Shown here in pieces: positions 9,282-18,897 of a DNA stretch of 64,000 nt. Made by a program: the position numbers and the translations under genes. Within the stretch, counting starts at the first letter, position 1; every line of letters starts with the position of its first letter. The notes below the pieces were generated by a model, which was not told where the DNA came from, did no database searches, and worked only from the letters and a program-made list of their open reading frames with translations. Source of the stretch: Microbacterium sp. YJN-G (GTDB lineage: Bacteria > Actinomycetota > Actinomycetes > Actinomycetales > Microbacteriaceae); contig NZ_CP060402.1 of the NCBI RefSeq assembly GCF_015040615.1, positions 806,001 to 870,000 of the forward strand. The letters are read 5' to 3'.

Positions 9282-11249
9282 ATGTCTGTCAACTCCGCCT
9301 CGTCGTCTCTGTCCACCGTCGCCGCACTCTGGCGCCTGAAGCCCTTCGTCCGGCCGATCGTCGGCCGGCTCATCGGCGGTGCGCTCAGTGCGCTCGCCGC
9401 CGCCGTCATCGCCCTGATGATCCCGATCGTGCTCGAGCAGATCGTCAGCGGCCCGCTGCAGTCCGGCGTCATCGGGCTCATCGCCGCCGGCGCCTTCGGC
9501 GTGCTCGCCCTCGCCCTCGGCGAGGCGGTCATGGTGTGGCTGCGCCGCTGGTTCGTGCTCACCCCGGCGACCGAGGTCGAGTTCCAGATGCGCGCCGAGC
9601 TGTACGCGCGGCTGCAGAACCTGCCGGTGGCCTTCCATGACCGCTGGCAGTCCGGCCAGCTGCTCAGCCGCATGATGCAGGACATCGGCCTGATCCGGCG
9701 CTGGCTCGCGTTCGGCCTCATCCTGCTGGTCGTCAACATCCTCACGATCGCCATCGGCGCGGTGCTGCTGTTCCGCTGGCACTGGCTGCTGGGCGTGATC
9801 TTCCTCGTCACCGGCGTGCCCATGTGGATTCAGGGCTACCTGTTCGAGAAGCGCTACGGCACGCTCGCCCGCCGCAGCCAGGACCAGGCCGGCGACCTCG
9901 CCACGAGCGTGGAGGAGAGCGTGCACGGCATCCGCGTGCTGAAGGCCTTCGGCCGCGGCAAGCACGCGCTCAGCCGCTTCAGCCGCCAGGCCGAGACGCT
10001 GCGCGAGACCGAACTGAGCAAGGCCCGAGCGGTCGGTGAGATCTGGTTCTGGCTCGACCTCATGCCGCAGATCGCCTTCGGCCTGAGCCTGATCACCGGC
10101 ATCTGGCTGATCGCCGACGGCGCCATCGACGTGCCGCAGCTGTTCGCGTTCTTCGCCATGGCGACCGTGCTGCGCTGGCCGATCGAGTCGATCGGATTCC
10201 TGTTCTCGTTCATGCTCGACGCGCGCACCGCCACCGACCGCGTCTTCGACATCTACCAGGAGACCAACACCATCACCGATCCGGCCGAGCCGGTCACGAT
10301 CGCCGAGCCTCGCGGAGAGCTCGCCTTCGAAGGCGCGCACTTCCGGTACCAGGATGCCGGTGCATCCGAGCGTGATCTGCTGGACGGCATCGACCTCGTG
10401 CTGCGGCCGGGGGAGACCATGGCGCTGGTCGGCCTGACCGGATCGGGCAAGACGACGCTGACCACGCTCCCCGCGCGGCTCTACGACGTCACCGGCGGGC
10501 GCGTCACGCTCGACGGCGTCGACATCCGCGACCTGCAGCTGTCGGAGCTGCGACGTCACGTGGCGATGGCGTTCGAGGACGCCACTCTGTTCTCGGCGTC
10601 CGTGCGTGAGAACGTGCTGCTCGGCCGCGCCGACCTCGACCTGCACAGCGAGGAGGCCGACCGTGTGCTGCGCGAGGCTCTCGACGTCGCGCAGGCCGGC
10701 TTCGCCGACAGTCTGCCCGACGGACTCGAGACGATCATCGGCGAGGAGGGGCTGAGCCTCTCCGGCGGTCAGCGGCAGCGCCTCGCGCTCGCGCGCGCCG
10801 TCGCCGCCGCGCCCAAGGTGCTCGTGCTCGACGACCCCCTCTCGGCGCTGGACGTCGACACCGAGGCGCTCGTCGAGGAGGCGCTGCGTCACGTGCTCGC
10901 CGAGACGACCGCGCTCATCGTCGCGCACCGTCCGTCGACGGTCGCACTCGCCGACCGCGTCGCCCTGCTGGAGGCGGGCCGCATCACCGCGGTCGGCACG
11001 CACTCCGACCTGCTGCGCACCAGCTCGCACTACCGGCACGTGATCTCGAGTCTCGAGGCCGAGCAGGCCGCGCGCACGGGAACGATCCCGATCATCACGG
11101 ATGCCATGGCCGAGGCGCACGCCGCTGAGACGGCGGCAAACGCCGCCGAGACGACGGCATCCGCACCGACGGCATCCGCCGAGACCGGGACGGAGGCGGT
11201 CGCCGACGATGTCGAAGACCGCGCGAACGAGGAGGAGGTGCAGGCATGA
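9282..11249 (+). CDS. ABC exporter half-transporter with degenerate ATP site (heterodimer subunit A)
   Basis: A 655-residue type-I ABC exporter: about six membrane helices (residues 20-320) then a nucleotide-binding domain. Walker A is GLTGSGKT, the signature [14 protein letters not shown], Walker [12 protein letters not shown] and the H-loop AHRPST. The catalytic Glu after Walker B is Asp, and the Q-loop Gln is replaced (AFEDATLF instead of the usual PQD), both signs of a degenerate site. The C-terminus adds about 50 Ala/Glu/Thr-rich residues. Its TGA overlaps the ATG of the partner gene. Such heterodimers export drugs or lipids, but the substrate here is unknown. Confidence 0.93.
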   Translation: MSVNSASSSLSTVAALWRLKPFVRPIVGRLIGGALSALAAAVIALMIPIVLEQIVSGPLQSGVIGLIAAGAFGVLALALGEAVMVWLRRWFVLTPATEVEFQMRAELYARLQNLPVAFHDRWQSGQLLSRMMQDIGLIRRWLAFGLILLVVNILTIAIGAVLLFRWHWLLGVIFLVTGVPMWIQGYLFEKRYGTLARRSQDQAGDLATSVEESVHGIRVLKAFGRGKHALSRFSRQAETLRETELSKARAVGEIWFWLDLMPQIAFGLSLITGIWLIADGAIDVPQLFAFFAMATVLRWPIESIGFLFSFMLDARTATDRVFDIYQETNTITDPAEPVTIAEPRGELAFEGAHFRYQDAGASERDLLDGIDLVLRPGETMALVGLTGSGKTTLTTLPARLYDVTGGRVTLDGVDIRDLQLSELRRHVAMAFEDATLFSASVRENVLLGRADLDLHSEEADRVLREALDVAQAGFADSLPDGLETIIGEEGLSLSGGQRQRLALARAVAAAPKVLVLDDPLSALDVDTEALVEEALRHVLAETTALIVAHRPSTVALADRVALLEAGRITAVGTHSDLLRTSSHYRHVISSLEAEQAARTGTIPIITDAMAEAHAAETAANAAETTASAPTASAETGTEAVADDVEDRANEEEVQA

Positions 11250-13054
11250 CCATCACCGGCACCCAGGGCGAGGATCGCTCGAACTACACCAAGGAGGAGA
11301 GCCGCGCGATCCGCCGGCGCTCACTGCGCCTGCTGGGCTCGTTGATCCAGCCGCTGCGCATGCGCATCGTGATCGCCGCGCTCGTGCTGATCGTCTCGAC
11401 CGCACTGCAGGTCGCGGGCCCCATCCTGATCGGCATCGCGCTGGATGACGCCCTGCCCCGCCTGCTGCAGACCCAGGACTGGATGCCCGCCATCCTCGTC
11501 ACCGGGGTGTACCTGCTGGCCGGCATCCTCGGCTCGGCGCTGATCGGCCTGTACGTCGTGCTCGCGGCCCGCATCACCCAGGCGGTGCTGCTGGATCTGC
11601 GCAAGCGGATCTTCCTGCACACCCAGCGGCTGAGCCTCGAGTTCCACGAGTCGTACACCTCGGGACGCATCATCTCGCGGCAGACCAGCGACCTCGACTC
11701 GATCCGCGAACTGCTCGACGGCGGTCTGAACAACCTCGTCTCCGGCGTACTGTTCGGCCTGTTCACCTTCATCGCGCTCGTGATCGCCGACTGGCAGTCC
11801 GGTGTCATCCTCGCCCTCGCGGGCGTGCCGCTCGTGCTGCTGATGCGCTGGTTCTACCGCCGCTCGCAGCTGGTCTACCGCGAGTCGCGGGTGATCAGCG
11901 CGAAGGTGATCGTGCAGTTCGTCGAGACGATGACCGGCATCCGCGCCGTGAAGTCGTTCCGCAAGGAGCCGCGCAACGACGCCTCGTTCCGCAAGGTCGC
12001 CGGCGACTACCGCGACATCAACCGCCGCTCGATGGTGCTGTTCGGCACGTTCGAGCCCGGCCTGATGTCGGTCGCCGCGCTCACCCTGGCGGCCGTCGTG
12101 CTGTGGGGCGGCATCCGCGTCTCCGACGGCGCCCTCGGCGTCGGCGTGCTGCTGGCGACCGTGCTGTACGTGCGCAACTTCTTCGCGCCGATGCAGGAGA
12201 TCGCGATGTTCCTGAACTCGTACCAGTCCGCCACGGCGGCGCTGGAGAAGGTCTCGGGAGTGCTCGACGAGGTGCCGACCGTGCCCGACCCCGACAAGCC
12301 CGTCGACCTATGGGAGGCGCGCGGGGCCATCCGCTTCGACGATGTGACCTTCGGGTACAACGGTGACAAGACGATCCTGCCGAACTTCTCGCTCGACATC
12401 CCCGCCGGGCAGACCATCGCACTGGTAGGCACGACAGGTGCGGGCAAGTCGACGCTCGCCAAGCTCGTGTCGCGGTTCTACGACCCGACCGAGGGTGCGG
12501 TCACGCTCGACGGCGTCGATCTGCGGATGATGCATCCTAAGGATCTGCGCCGCGCGATCGTCATGGTGACGCAGGAGGCGTACCTGTTCAGCGGCACGGT
12601 CGCCGACAACATCGCGCTCGGCAAGCCCGACGCGACGCTCGACGAGATCCGTGCGGCTGCGCGGGCGGTCGGGGCCGACGGCTTCATCTCGTCGCTGCCC
12701 GACGGCTACAACACCGACGTCAACAAGCGCGGCGGACGCGTGTCGGCCGGTCAGCGTCAGCTGATCTCGTTCGCGCGGGCGTTCCTCGCCGATCCGGCCG
12801 TGCTGATCCTCGACGAGGCGACCGCCTCGCTCGACATCCCGTCCGAGCGGCTCATCCAGGACGCGCTGCAGACGCTGCTGGCCGACCGCACCGCGATCAT
12901 CATCGCGCACCGCCTGTCGACGGTCGCGATCGCCGACCGGGTGCTGGTGATGGAGCACGGCCGCATCATCGAGGACGACGCCCCCGACGCGCTCATCAGC
13001 GGCACGGGCAAGTTCGCCCAGCTGCACGCCGCCTGGCAGGAGACCCTCGTCTGA
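11246..13054 (+). CDS. ABC exporter half-transporter with catalytic Walker B (heterodimer subunit B)
   Basis: A 602-residue type-I ABC exporter with an N-terminal membrane domain (about residues 35-330) and an NBD with Walker [11 protein letters not shown]-loop [11 protein letters not shown], Walker [12 protein letters not shown] and H-loop AHRLST. Here the catalytic Glu is intact, but the signature is VSAGQRQ, not LSGGQ. Combined with subunit A (intact signature, Asp in Walker B) the dimer would have one consensus and one degenerate ATP site, as in TM287/288 and BmrCD. Start codon and preceding stop share ATGA, so subunits are coupled. Confidence 0.93.
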   Translation: MTITGTQGEDRSNYTKEESRAIRRRSLRLLGSLIQPLRMRIVIAALVLIVSTALQVAGPILIGIALDDALPRLLQTQDWMPAILVTGVYLLAGILGSALIGLYVVLAARITQAVLLDLRKRIFLHTQRLSLEFHESYTSGRIISRQTSDLDSIRELLDGGLNNLVSGVLFGLFTFIALVIADWQSGVILALAGVPLVLLMRWFYRRSQLVYRESRVISAKVIVQFVETMTGIRAVKSFRKEPRNDASFRKVAGDYRDINRRSMVLFGTFEPGLMSVAALTLAAVVLWGGIRVSDGALGVGVLLATVLYVRNFFAPMQEIAMFLNSYQSATAALEKVSGVLDEVPTVPDPDKPVDLWEARGAIRFDDVTFGYNGDKTILPNFSLDIPAGQTIALVGTTGAGKSTLAKLVSRFYDPTEGAVTLDGVDLRMMHPKDLRRAIVMVTQEAYLFSGTVADNIALGKPDATLDEIRAAARAVGADGFISSLPDGYNTDVNKRGGRVSAGQRQLISFARAFLADPAVLILDEATASLDIPSERLIQDALQTLLADRTAIIIAHRLSTVAIADRVLVMEHGRIIEDDAPDALISGTGKFAQLHAAWQETLV

Positions 13055-13076
13055 GGGGCCCGGGCAGATGATCTCC

Positions 13077-13115
13077 AGCCCGTCCGTCTGCACCTCCGGT
13101 GCGGGCGGACGGGCT
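13077..13115 (+). terminator. Terminator of the ABC exporter operon
   Basis: AGCCCGTCCG (13077-13086) pairs with CGGACGGGCT (13106-13115), and an inner stem GCACC (13090-13094) with GGTGC (13098-13102) extends it. It starts 22 bases after the exporter stop codon. The promoter of the next gene begins directly after it. Confidence 0.75.
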
Positions 13116-13129
13116 GTTAGGTTGAGGGA

Positions 13130-13921
13130 GTGGATCCGACCTGGGTTGCGGCGGCGACGGAGATGTGGTGGATCGCCCCGGCCGCAGCCGGCGCGGGTGC
13201 GGTCGGCTTCGCGACGTTGCGGAGGGTGCAGACGGTGAACGGCAAGCGGCTGGGGTACGACGCGGCGCGGCTCGAGCTGCGCCAGGCGCGGCTGGATGCC
13301 AAGAGCGCGGCCGACGCCCTGCGCGTCGCGCGCGCCGAGGCGGCACGGCTGGCTGCCGAGCGGGCAGCATCCCGGACGGATGCCTCGGTCGTGGCATCCG
13401 CTCGCCGCGCCCTGCGCGAGCTGCAGCTGGCAGAGAAGGCGGCGATGGCGCGAGTGCGCGCCGCCCGGGCGCTCGTCGTGTCGGAGCGCACTGCGCTCAC
13501 CTCGGCGACCGTGCTTCCGCTCGAACGGATGCGGCACCGCCATGAGGTCGTGCTCGGCCGGTGGATGCGGTACGAGACCGATCCCGCGCTGCTGCTCGCC
13601 TACCCCGCGATGAGCGACGCGCGGATGCCGGCGACGGCCGTGTTCCTCGCCGCGGTCGAGCGCGCCAGAGACCTGCGGCCCGCGGATGCCGCGCGCGTCA
13701 CCGCCGCCGACTTCGCGCCCTACCGACGCGCGGTCGAAGAGCTCGAGCGCGCCTTCGACATCGCGGAGCGCTCGGCGCGCGGGGAACGGGTCGACGCCGA
13801 TCCGCTGCCGGATGCGCTGTGGGATGCCGCGCGCTCGGTCGTCGACCGATCGACCGAGGCGCTCGGACGCGTCACCGACGCGCTCTCGGCCTGGACCACC
13901 CGCCGCAACCGGGACAGGTGA
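13130..13921 (+). CDS. Conserved-looking hypothetical protein with N-terminal membrane segment and coiled coil
   Basis: A 263-residue protein not recognised. Residues 12-30 (MWWIAPAAAGAGAVGFATL) form one possible membrane anchor. Residues about 45-130 are a long Ala/Arg/Glu-rich helix likely to be a coiled coil, and the rest is acidic and helical. A GTG start is chosen because TAGGTT (13118-13123) is followed by exactly 6 bases and then the GTG, the leaderless geometry. The gene is monocistronic between a terminator and a repeat cluster. A membrane-anchored scaffold is possible, with no direct evidence. Confidence 0.6.
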   Translation: MDPTWVAAATEMWWIAPAAAGAGAVGFATLRRVQTVNGKRLGYDAARLELRQARLDAKSAADALRVARAEAARLAAERAASRTDASVVASARRALRELQLAEKAAMARVRAARALVVSERTALTSATVLPLERMRHRHEVVLGRWMRYETDPALLLAYPAMSDARMPATAVFLAAVERARDLRPADAARVTAADFAPYRRAVEELERAFDIAERSARGERVDADPLPDALWDAARSVVDRSTEALGRVTDALSAWTTRRNRDR

Positions 13922-13931
13922 GGCATATATC

Positions 13932-14188
13932 GCTGAGTCTGTGGATGGGTTGCTGAGCCTGCGGATGGGTTGCTGAGCCTGTCGAAGCATCCAGCTCAAT
14001 GGGACGGCCCTTCGACAGGCTCAGGGACCCAGCAAGGTATGGGTTGCTGAGCCTGTCGAAGCATCCCCACGCCCCACTCCGGTCGTCGCTTCGCGCCGTC
14101 CGGAGCCTCGGGGGCGCGTGGCCCCTGTTCAAGCCGGACACCTTGCTGGCGTTGGGGCCCTTCGACAGGCTCAGGGACCCAGCGGTCA
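13932..14188. repeat. Cluster of GCTGAGCCTGTCGAAG / CTTCGACAGGCTCAG repeats at left edge of the glycan locus
   Basis: The 260-base gap holds several partial or full copies of GGGTTGCTGAGCCTGTCGAAGC (about 13945, 13966, 14041) and inverted copies CTTCGACAGGCTCAGGGACC (about 14009 and 14160). The 15-bp cores are perfectly complementary and can form large hairpins. A second hairpin repeat (copy 2 of the 6770 element) lies at 14077-14124. The same cluster type recurs at 36167-36311. No coding capacity is seen here. Confidence 0.8.
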
Positions 14189-15151
14189 GAGGCGGTCGGT
14201 GAGCCAGCGGGCCTGACGCACCCACTGGGCGTGCTGGCCGCCCTCGTGACCGTTGAACTGGTAGACCTCGATCGCGGCATCCGATGAGGCCACGTGGTTG
14301 AACGCGGCGAACACGCTCGACGGCAGCACGATGGCGTCCATGAGCCCGACCGAGAACAGCGCCGGCACGGTCAGGCGCTTCGCGAAGTTCACGCCGTCGA
14401 AGTTCGACAGCGTGTCGAACACCCGCTCGACCTTGTCGCGGTGCACCGCGAGGTAGCGCTCGATCTCGCGGTACGGGTTGTCGGGCGTGAGCTCCACCGA
14501 GCGCACGAAGTGGCACAGGAACGGCACATCGGGCATCGCGGCGAACACGTCGGGGTTCAGCGCGGCAGCGGCGAGCGTGATGCCACCGCCCTGGCTGGCG
14601 CCGGTGACGCTGACGCGCGAGGCGTCCACGAAGGGCAGGCCGCGCACGGCGTCGACGGCGAGCACGGCATCCGTGAACACCCGGCGGTAGTAGTAGTCGT
14701 CACGGTTGAGGATGCCGCGGGTCATGTACCCGGTGGTGGCACCTTCCGAGCCGTGCGGGTCAGGAGTGTCGCCGCCTGAACCCCAGTTCGAGCCCTGCCC
14801 GCGGGTGTCCATGAGCACGTGCACGAAGCCGGCCCCGGCCCAGTGCAGGCGCTCGCCGGCGATGCCCCGGCCGCCTCCGTAGCCGATGTACTCGACCACG
14901 GCGGGAAGAGCGGCGTCGGTGCGCGGACGGGTCACCCAGGCGCGGATCGGCTCGCCGCCGAAGCCCGAGAACGTGAGGTCCTCGACGATGAACTGGGTGA
15001 TCGGGGTGTCGGCGGTGACGAGAGTCGGATCGGATGCCGCGGCGCGGGACTCGGCGATCGTCGCCTCCCAGAACGCGTCGAAATCGGGGGAGACCGCCAC
15101 GTCGGGGCGATAGCTGCGGAGGTCGGTCAGAGGCATGTCAGTCAGCGGCAC
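14186..15151 (-). CDS. AXE1-family acetyl esterase (acetyl-xylan esterase / cephalosporin-C deacetylase)
   Basis: A 321-residue alpha/beta hydrolase of the AXE1 type, without signal peptide, so cytoplasmic. The oxyanion motif is YIGYGGGRG, then VLMDTRGQGSNWG, the nucleophile elbow VTGASQGGG (Ser in GASQG), the Asp region FSVGLMDAIVLPSS and His in GHEGG near the end. The GTG start at 15151 is preferred: TAACGT on the minus strand ends 6 bases before it (leaderless geometry). The first ten residues are a duplication, MPLTD-MPLTD. It probably removes O-acetyl groups from imported oligosaccharides, fitting the neighbouring glycosidases. Confidence 0.88.
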   Translation of the reverse strand: MPLTDMPLTDLRSYRPDVAVSPDFDAFWEATIAESRAAASDPTLVTADTPITQFIVEDLTFSGFGGEPIRAWVTRPRTDAALPAVVEYIGYGGGRGIAGERLHWAGAGFVHVLMDTRGQGSNWGSGGDTPDPHGSEGATTGYMTRGILNRDDYYYRRVFTDAVLAVDAVRGLPFVDASRVSVTGASQGGGITLAAAALNPDVFAAMPDVPFLCHFVRSVELTPDNPYREIERYLAVHRDKVERVFDTLSNFDGVNFAKRLTVPALFSVGLMDAIVLPSSVFAAFNHVASSDAAIEVYQFNGHEGGQHAQWVRQARWLTDRL

Positions 15152-15204
15152 CCGGTCACGTTATCGCACGTCGGATGCCGGTGTGCGACGTCGATGTCAT
15201 CTGA

Positions 15205-15251
15205 TTGCGTCATCCGGACCCGACGGTCTATATTCGATCGAAGCGTTTCGA
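15205..15251 (+). promoter_or_regulatory. Promoter and LacI-type operator of the GH1 gene
   Basis: TTGCGT (15205-15210) and TATATT (15229-15234) are spaced 18 bases. The operator TCGAAGCGTTTCGA (15238-15251) covers the expected start site, so binding would block initiation. It is one of five near-identical sites in the locus. Confidence 0.75.
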
Positions 15252-15306
15252 CATCGTGCGTGGTCGCACAGCGGGACGCACTCGACGAACGAGCGGAGAA
15301 TCGACG

Positions 15307-16734
15307 ATGATCGGCAGCAGCAACCCAGCCCCCGGCCTCGCGGACGGAGGCCTGCGCTTTCCGGACGGCTTCGTCTTCGGCGCGGCTACGGCCTCGTACC
15401 AGGTCGAGGGCGCCGCAGGCGAGGACGGGCGCGAGCCCTCGATCTGGGACACCTTCAGCCGGACCCCCGCAAAGGTCTGGAACGGCGACACGGGCGACGT
15501 GGCATGCGACCACTACCACCGTCTCGACGAGGACCTCGACCTCATGGCCGACCTCGGCCTGCACGCGTACCGCTTCTCGATCGCCTGGCCGCGGATCGTC
15601 CCGGCCAGCCGCGGCGCCGTGAACGCCAAGGGCGTCGACTTCTATTCGCGGCTCGTGGACGGTCTGCTCGCCCGCGGCATCCGCCCCGTCGCGACGCTGT
15701 ACCACTGGGATCTGCCGCAGACGCTCGAGGATGCCGGCGGCTGGCCGGCACGTGACACCGCGGCCGCCTTCGGCGACTACGCGGCCGCCATCGGCGCCGC
15801 GCTGGGTGACCGGGTGCACACCTGGACCACGCTCAACGAGCCGTGGTGCAGCGCCTTCCTCGGCTACGGCCAGGGCGGTCACGCCCCTGGACGCACGGAT
15901 GCCGCGGCAGCGCTCGCCGCCGCTCATCACCTCAACCTCGGGCACGGGCTGGCCCTGCAGGCACTGCGTGCGGTCACCACCAACGACCCGGAGTACTCGG
16001 TCACGCTCAACCTGCACGCGATCCGCGGCGAAGCCGAGGCTGTGCGCCGCATCGACGCGGTCGGCAATCGCATCTTCACCGGACCGATGCTGCGAGGCGT
16101 CTACGACGACGACCTGCTCGCCGACACCGCGCACGTCACCGACTGGTCGTTCGTCCGCGACGGAGACACCGGGATCATCCACCAGCCCATCGACGTGCTC
16201 GGCGTCAACTACTACTCGACCACCCTCGTGCGCAGCTGGGACGGTCAGGGCGAGAAGCAGAGCAGTGACGGGCACAAGCCGGCCGACGGCGGCACGGCCT
16301 GGCCGGGAAGCGACGAGCACGTCGAGTTCCTGCAGCAGGAGGGGCCGTACACCGCGATGGGGTGGAACATCGCCCCCGACGGACTCGTCGAACTGCTCAC
16401 CTCGCTGCGCGACCAGCATCCGGACCTGCCGCTGATGATCACCGAGAACGGCTCGGCGTTCGAGGACCGGGTCGACCCCGACGGCGTCGTGCGCGATGCG
16501 GAACGCGTCGACTACCTGCGCCGGCATCTGGCCGCGTGCCACCAGGCGATCGAGGCCGGGGTCGACCTGCGCGGCTACTTCGCGTGGTCGCTGCTGGACA
16601 ACTTCGAGTGGGGCTACGGGTACGACAAGCGGTTCGGTATCGTGCGCGTCGACTTCGACACCCTCGAGCGCACCGTGAAGGACTCCGGCCGCCTGTACCG
16701 CCGGGTCGCGCGTACCGGGGTGGCCCCGGCGTGA
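15307..16734 (+). CDS. GH1 beta-glucosidase
   Basis: A 475-residue single-domain GH1 enzyme of usual family length. [18 protein letters not shown] opens it, the acid/base is E178 in TTLNEPW, and the nucleophile is E380 in [30 protein letters not shown] near the C-terminus is the aglycone-side GH1 signature. There is no signal peptide. The ATG at 15307 is taken because GGAGA (15295-15299) precedes it and the protein begins at the family's usual position. It should hydrolyse beta-glucosyl ends of imported oligosaccharides inside the cell. Transcription is likely controlled by the operator at 15238. Confidence 0.95.
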   Translation: MIGSSNPAPGLADGGLRFPDGFVFGAATASYQVEGAAGEDGREPSIWDTFSRTPAKVWNGDTGDVACDHYHRLDEDLDLMADLGLHAYRFSIAWPRIVPASRGAVNAKGVDFYSRLVDGLLARGIRPVATLYHWDLPQTLEDAGGWPARDTAAAFGDYAAAIGAALGDRVHTWTTLNEPWCSAFLGYGQGGHAPGRTDAAAALAAAHHLNLGHGLALQALRAVTTNDPEYSVTLNLHAIRGEAEAVRRIDAVGNRIFTGPMLRGVYDDDLLADTAHVTDWSFVRDGDTGIIHQPIDVLGVNYYSTTLVRSWDGQGEKQSSDGHKPADGGTAWPGSDEHVEFLQQEGPYTAMGWNIAPDGLVELLTSLRDQHPDLPLMITENGSAFEDRVDPDGVVRDAERVDYLRRHLAACHQAIEAGVDLRGYFAWSLLDNFEWGYGYDKRFGIVRVDFDTLERTVKDSGRLYRRVARTGVAPA

Positions 16735-16827
16735 CGCGCCCGCAGGTGAGCGGTGGCGCGCAGTGTGCTCTGCGGCTCGGTCGATGAGAGCGCTCCCAAT
16801 CGTTACGTTCGCGTGATGCGCCTCGCG

Positions 16828-16872
16828 TTGACTCGCCCGAACGTACGTGATTATTCTATCGAAGCGGTTCGA
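16828..16872 (+). promoter_or_regulatory. Promoter and LacI-type operator of the first sugar ABC importer
   Basis: TTGACT (16828-16833) and TATTCT (16852-16857) are spaced 18 bases, the best sigma-A-like promoter in the window. TCGAAGCGGTTCGA (16859-16872) begins 1 base after the -10 box and differs from the other operators by one base. Confidence 0.75.
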
Positions 16873-16914
16873 CAAATCGATGAGGATCGAGCCGGCAGGA
16901 CGAGGCGGTAAGCG

Positions 16915-17919
16915 ATGACGATGACCACTCCCACCACGGTGACTCGCACCGTGGCCGAGCAGCTGGATGAGCGCGGCGAGCGTTCGCCGCGCGTGCAGAA
17001 GCGTTGGCAGAGGCAGGCAGGCGGCAGGAAGTCCTATGGGATGTTCCTGTGCATCGTGCCGTTCCTCGTGCTGGCGTTCCTGTTCAGCTATCTGCCGCTG
17101 TACGGCTGGATCTACTCCCTCTACGACTACAAACCCGCCCTCGGCCTGGAGGGCAGCGAGTTCGTGGGCCTGCAGTGGTACCAGATGCTGGTCAGCTCGC
17201 CCACGCAGATGGCGCAGATCGGCCAGGTGCTGCTGAACACGCTGGCGATCAGCTTCCTCGGGATCGCGACGTCGATCCTGCCGCTGGTCTTCGCGGTGTT
17301 CCTCAACGAGGTGCGGGCGAAGTGGTTCCGCAACGCCGTGCAGACCCTGACCACGCTGCCGAACTTCATCTCGTGGGTGCTGGTCTACATGATCGCGTTC
17401 TCGCTGTTCTCGAGCTCGGGCCTGGTCAACAACGTGCTCGGCGACTTCGGGATCATCACCACGCCGATCAAGTTCCTCGACTCGGCCGACAACGTCTGGC
17501 TCGTCATGACGCTGTGGAGCGTGTGGAAGGGCCTGGGCTGGGGCGCGATCATCTACCTGGCTGCGATCAGCGGGATCGATCCGTCCATGTACGAATCGGC
17601 CCGCATCGACGGCGCCGGCCGCTTCCAGACGATCTGGTACATCACGGTGCCCGCGCTCATGCCCACCTACCTCGTGCTGCTGCTGCTGTCGGTCGCGAAC
17701 CTGCTCAACAACGGCATGGAGCAGTACTTCGTGTTCCAGAACGCCTTCAACATGCAGTGGATCCAGGTGCTCGACCTCTACGTCTACAACATCGGCATGA
17801 CGGGCAACAGCCTGTCGATGGCGACCGCGATCGGAATGCTCAAGAGCGTCATCTCGGTCGTCCTCCTGTTCACCGTCAACGCCATCGCCAAGCGCGTGCG
17901 CGGCGAAGCGATCGTCTGA
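16915..17919 (+). CDS. Sugar ABC transporter permease, LplB/YteP type
   Basis: A 334-residue permease with about six membrane helices. The LplB/YteP subfamily is recognised by KSYGMFLCIVPFLVLAFLFSYLPLYGWIYSLYDYKPA and by the EAA loop SMYESARIDGAGRFQTIWYITVPAL, which contacts the ATPase. It is followed after 13 bases by the second permease and then the binding protein. This subfamily imports complex plant oligosaccharides in Bacillus and Paenibacillus, consistent with the xyloglucan setting. No ATPase gene is linked. Confidence 0.93.
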   Translation: MTMTTPTTVTRTVAEQLDERGERSPRVQKRWQRQAGGRKSYGMFLCIVPFLVLAFLFSYLPLYGWIYSLYDYKPALGLEGSEFVGLQWYQMLVSSPTQMAQIGQVLLNTLAISFLGIATSILPLVFAVFLNEVRAKWFRNAVQTLTTLPNFISWVLVYMIAFSLFSSSGLVNNVLGDFGIITTPIKFLDSADNVWLVMTLWSVWKGLGWGAIIYLAAISGIDPSMYESARIDGAGRFQTIWYITVPALMPTYLVLLLLSVANLLNNGMEQYFVFQNAFNMQWIQVLDLYVYNIGMTGNSLSMATAIGMLKSVISVVLLFTVNAIAKRVRGEAIV

Positions 17920-17932
17920 GAGGCGCCGCACC

Positions 17933-18868
17933 ATGACCCGACTCGACACCGCAGTCCTCCGGCCGCGCCGCGTGCGCCGCGCCCCCGGCGACGCCGTCTT
18001 CGCGATCGTCAACTACACCGTCTTCGCGCTGCTCGTGCTGATCTGCGCGTACCCGTTCTACTACCTGATCATCAACTCGGTCAGCGCCAACGACGTCTCG
18101 GCGCTCGGCAAGGTGCGCCTGCTGCCGGTGGACTTCCACCTCGAGAACTACCAGCAGGTGTTCCAGCTGAACGGGCTGGGCGGCGCCGCCGTCGTCAGCA
18201 TCGCCCGCACGGTGATCGGCACCGTCGCGACGGTGCTGGCCTCGGCGTTCCTCGGCTTCATGTTCACGCAGAGCCGCATGTGGGCGCGGCAGTTCTGGTA
18301 CCGCTTCGTGATCGTCACGATGTACTTCAGCGCGGGCCTGATCCCGGTGTTCATCATCATGAAGAACCTCGGTCTGACCAACAACTTCTGGGTGTACGTG
18401 CTGCCGTTCATCGTGCAGCCGTTCTTCATCATCCTCGTCAAGACGTACGTCGAGTCGATGCCGGAGTCGCTGCAGGAGGCCGCCGAACTCGACGGCGCCA
18501 ACATCGTGCAGATCTTCTTCAAGGTCTACCTGCCGAACATGACGCCGATCCTCGCCACCGTGGCGATCTTCGCCGCCGTCGCGCAGTGGAACAGCTTCCA
18601 GGACACACTGATCTACATCACGGATCAGAGCCTGTACACGCTGCAGTACCTGCTCTACATGTTCATCAACCAGGCCTCCAGCCTCGCGCAGGCCGCCCAG
18701 AACGCCGGCGGCGACCTCAGCGCGATAGCCGGGGCGGCCACCTCGCAGACGCCGACCTCGATCCGCATGACCGTCTCGGTGATCGTCGTGCTGCCGATCA
18801 TCTTCATCTACCCCCTGTTCCAGCGCTTCTTCGTGAAGGGCATCATGCTGGGCGCCGTCAAGGGCTGA
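17933..18868 (+). CDS. Sugar ABC transporter permease, LplC/YtcP type
   Basis: A 311-residue permease with about six membrane helices. GDAVFAIVNYTVFALLVLICAYPFYYLIINSVS and the EAA loop SLQEAAELDGANIVQIFFKVYLPNMTPILATV are typical of the LplC/YtcP partner permease, and the closing QRFFVKGIMLGAVKG is the family C-terminus. It lies in one transcript between the LplB-type permease and the binding protein. Confidence 0.93.
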   Translation: MTRLDTAVLRPRRVRRAPGDAVFAIVNYTVFALLVLICAYPFYYLIINSVSANDVSALGKVRLLPVDFHLENYQQVFQLNGLGGAAVVSIARTVIGTVATVLASAFLGFMFTQSRMWARQFWYRFVIVTMYFSAGLIPVFIIMKNLGLTNNFWVYVLPFIVQPFFIILVKTYVESMPESLQEAAELDGANIVQIFFKVYLPNMTPILATVAIFAAVAQWNSFQDTLIYITDQSLYTLQYLLYMFINQASSLAQAAQNAGGDLSAIAGAATSQTPTSIRMTVSVIVVLPIIFIYPLFQRFFVKGIMLGAVKG

Positions 18869-18897
18869 GACGCCCTCACCCGAAAGAAAGGAAAGCA

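Noticed and set aside
13932..14188. Possible CRISPR array from the repeated GCTGAGCCTGTCGAAG units
   Set aside because: Copies occur in both orientations with irregular spacing and no unique spacers of constant length; no cas genes are near.
15205..15306. Upstream extension of the GH1 gene
   Set aside because: It would include the -35, -10 and operator of the gene; the protein from 15307 already begins at the normal family position.
15142..18012. A 956-codon open frame on the minus strand opposite GH1 and the first permease
   Set aside because: It overlaps two certain genes throughout, is rich in Arg, Asp, His and Val with no domain, and lacks a ribosome site. It is the expected antisense shadow in high-GC DNA.
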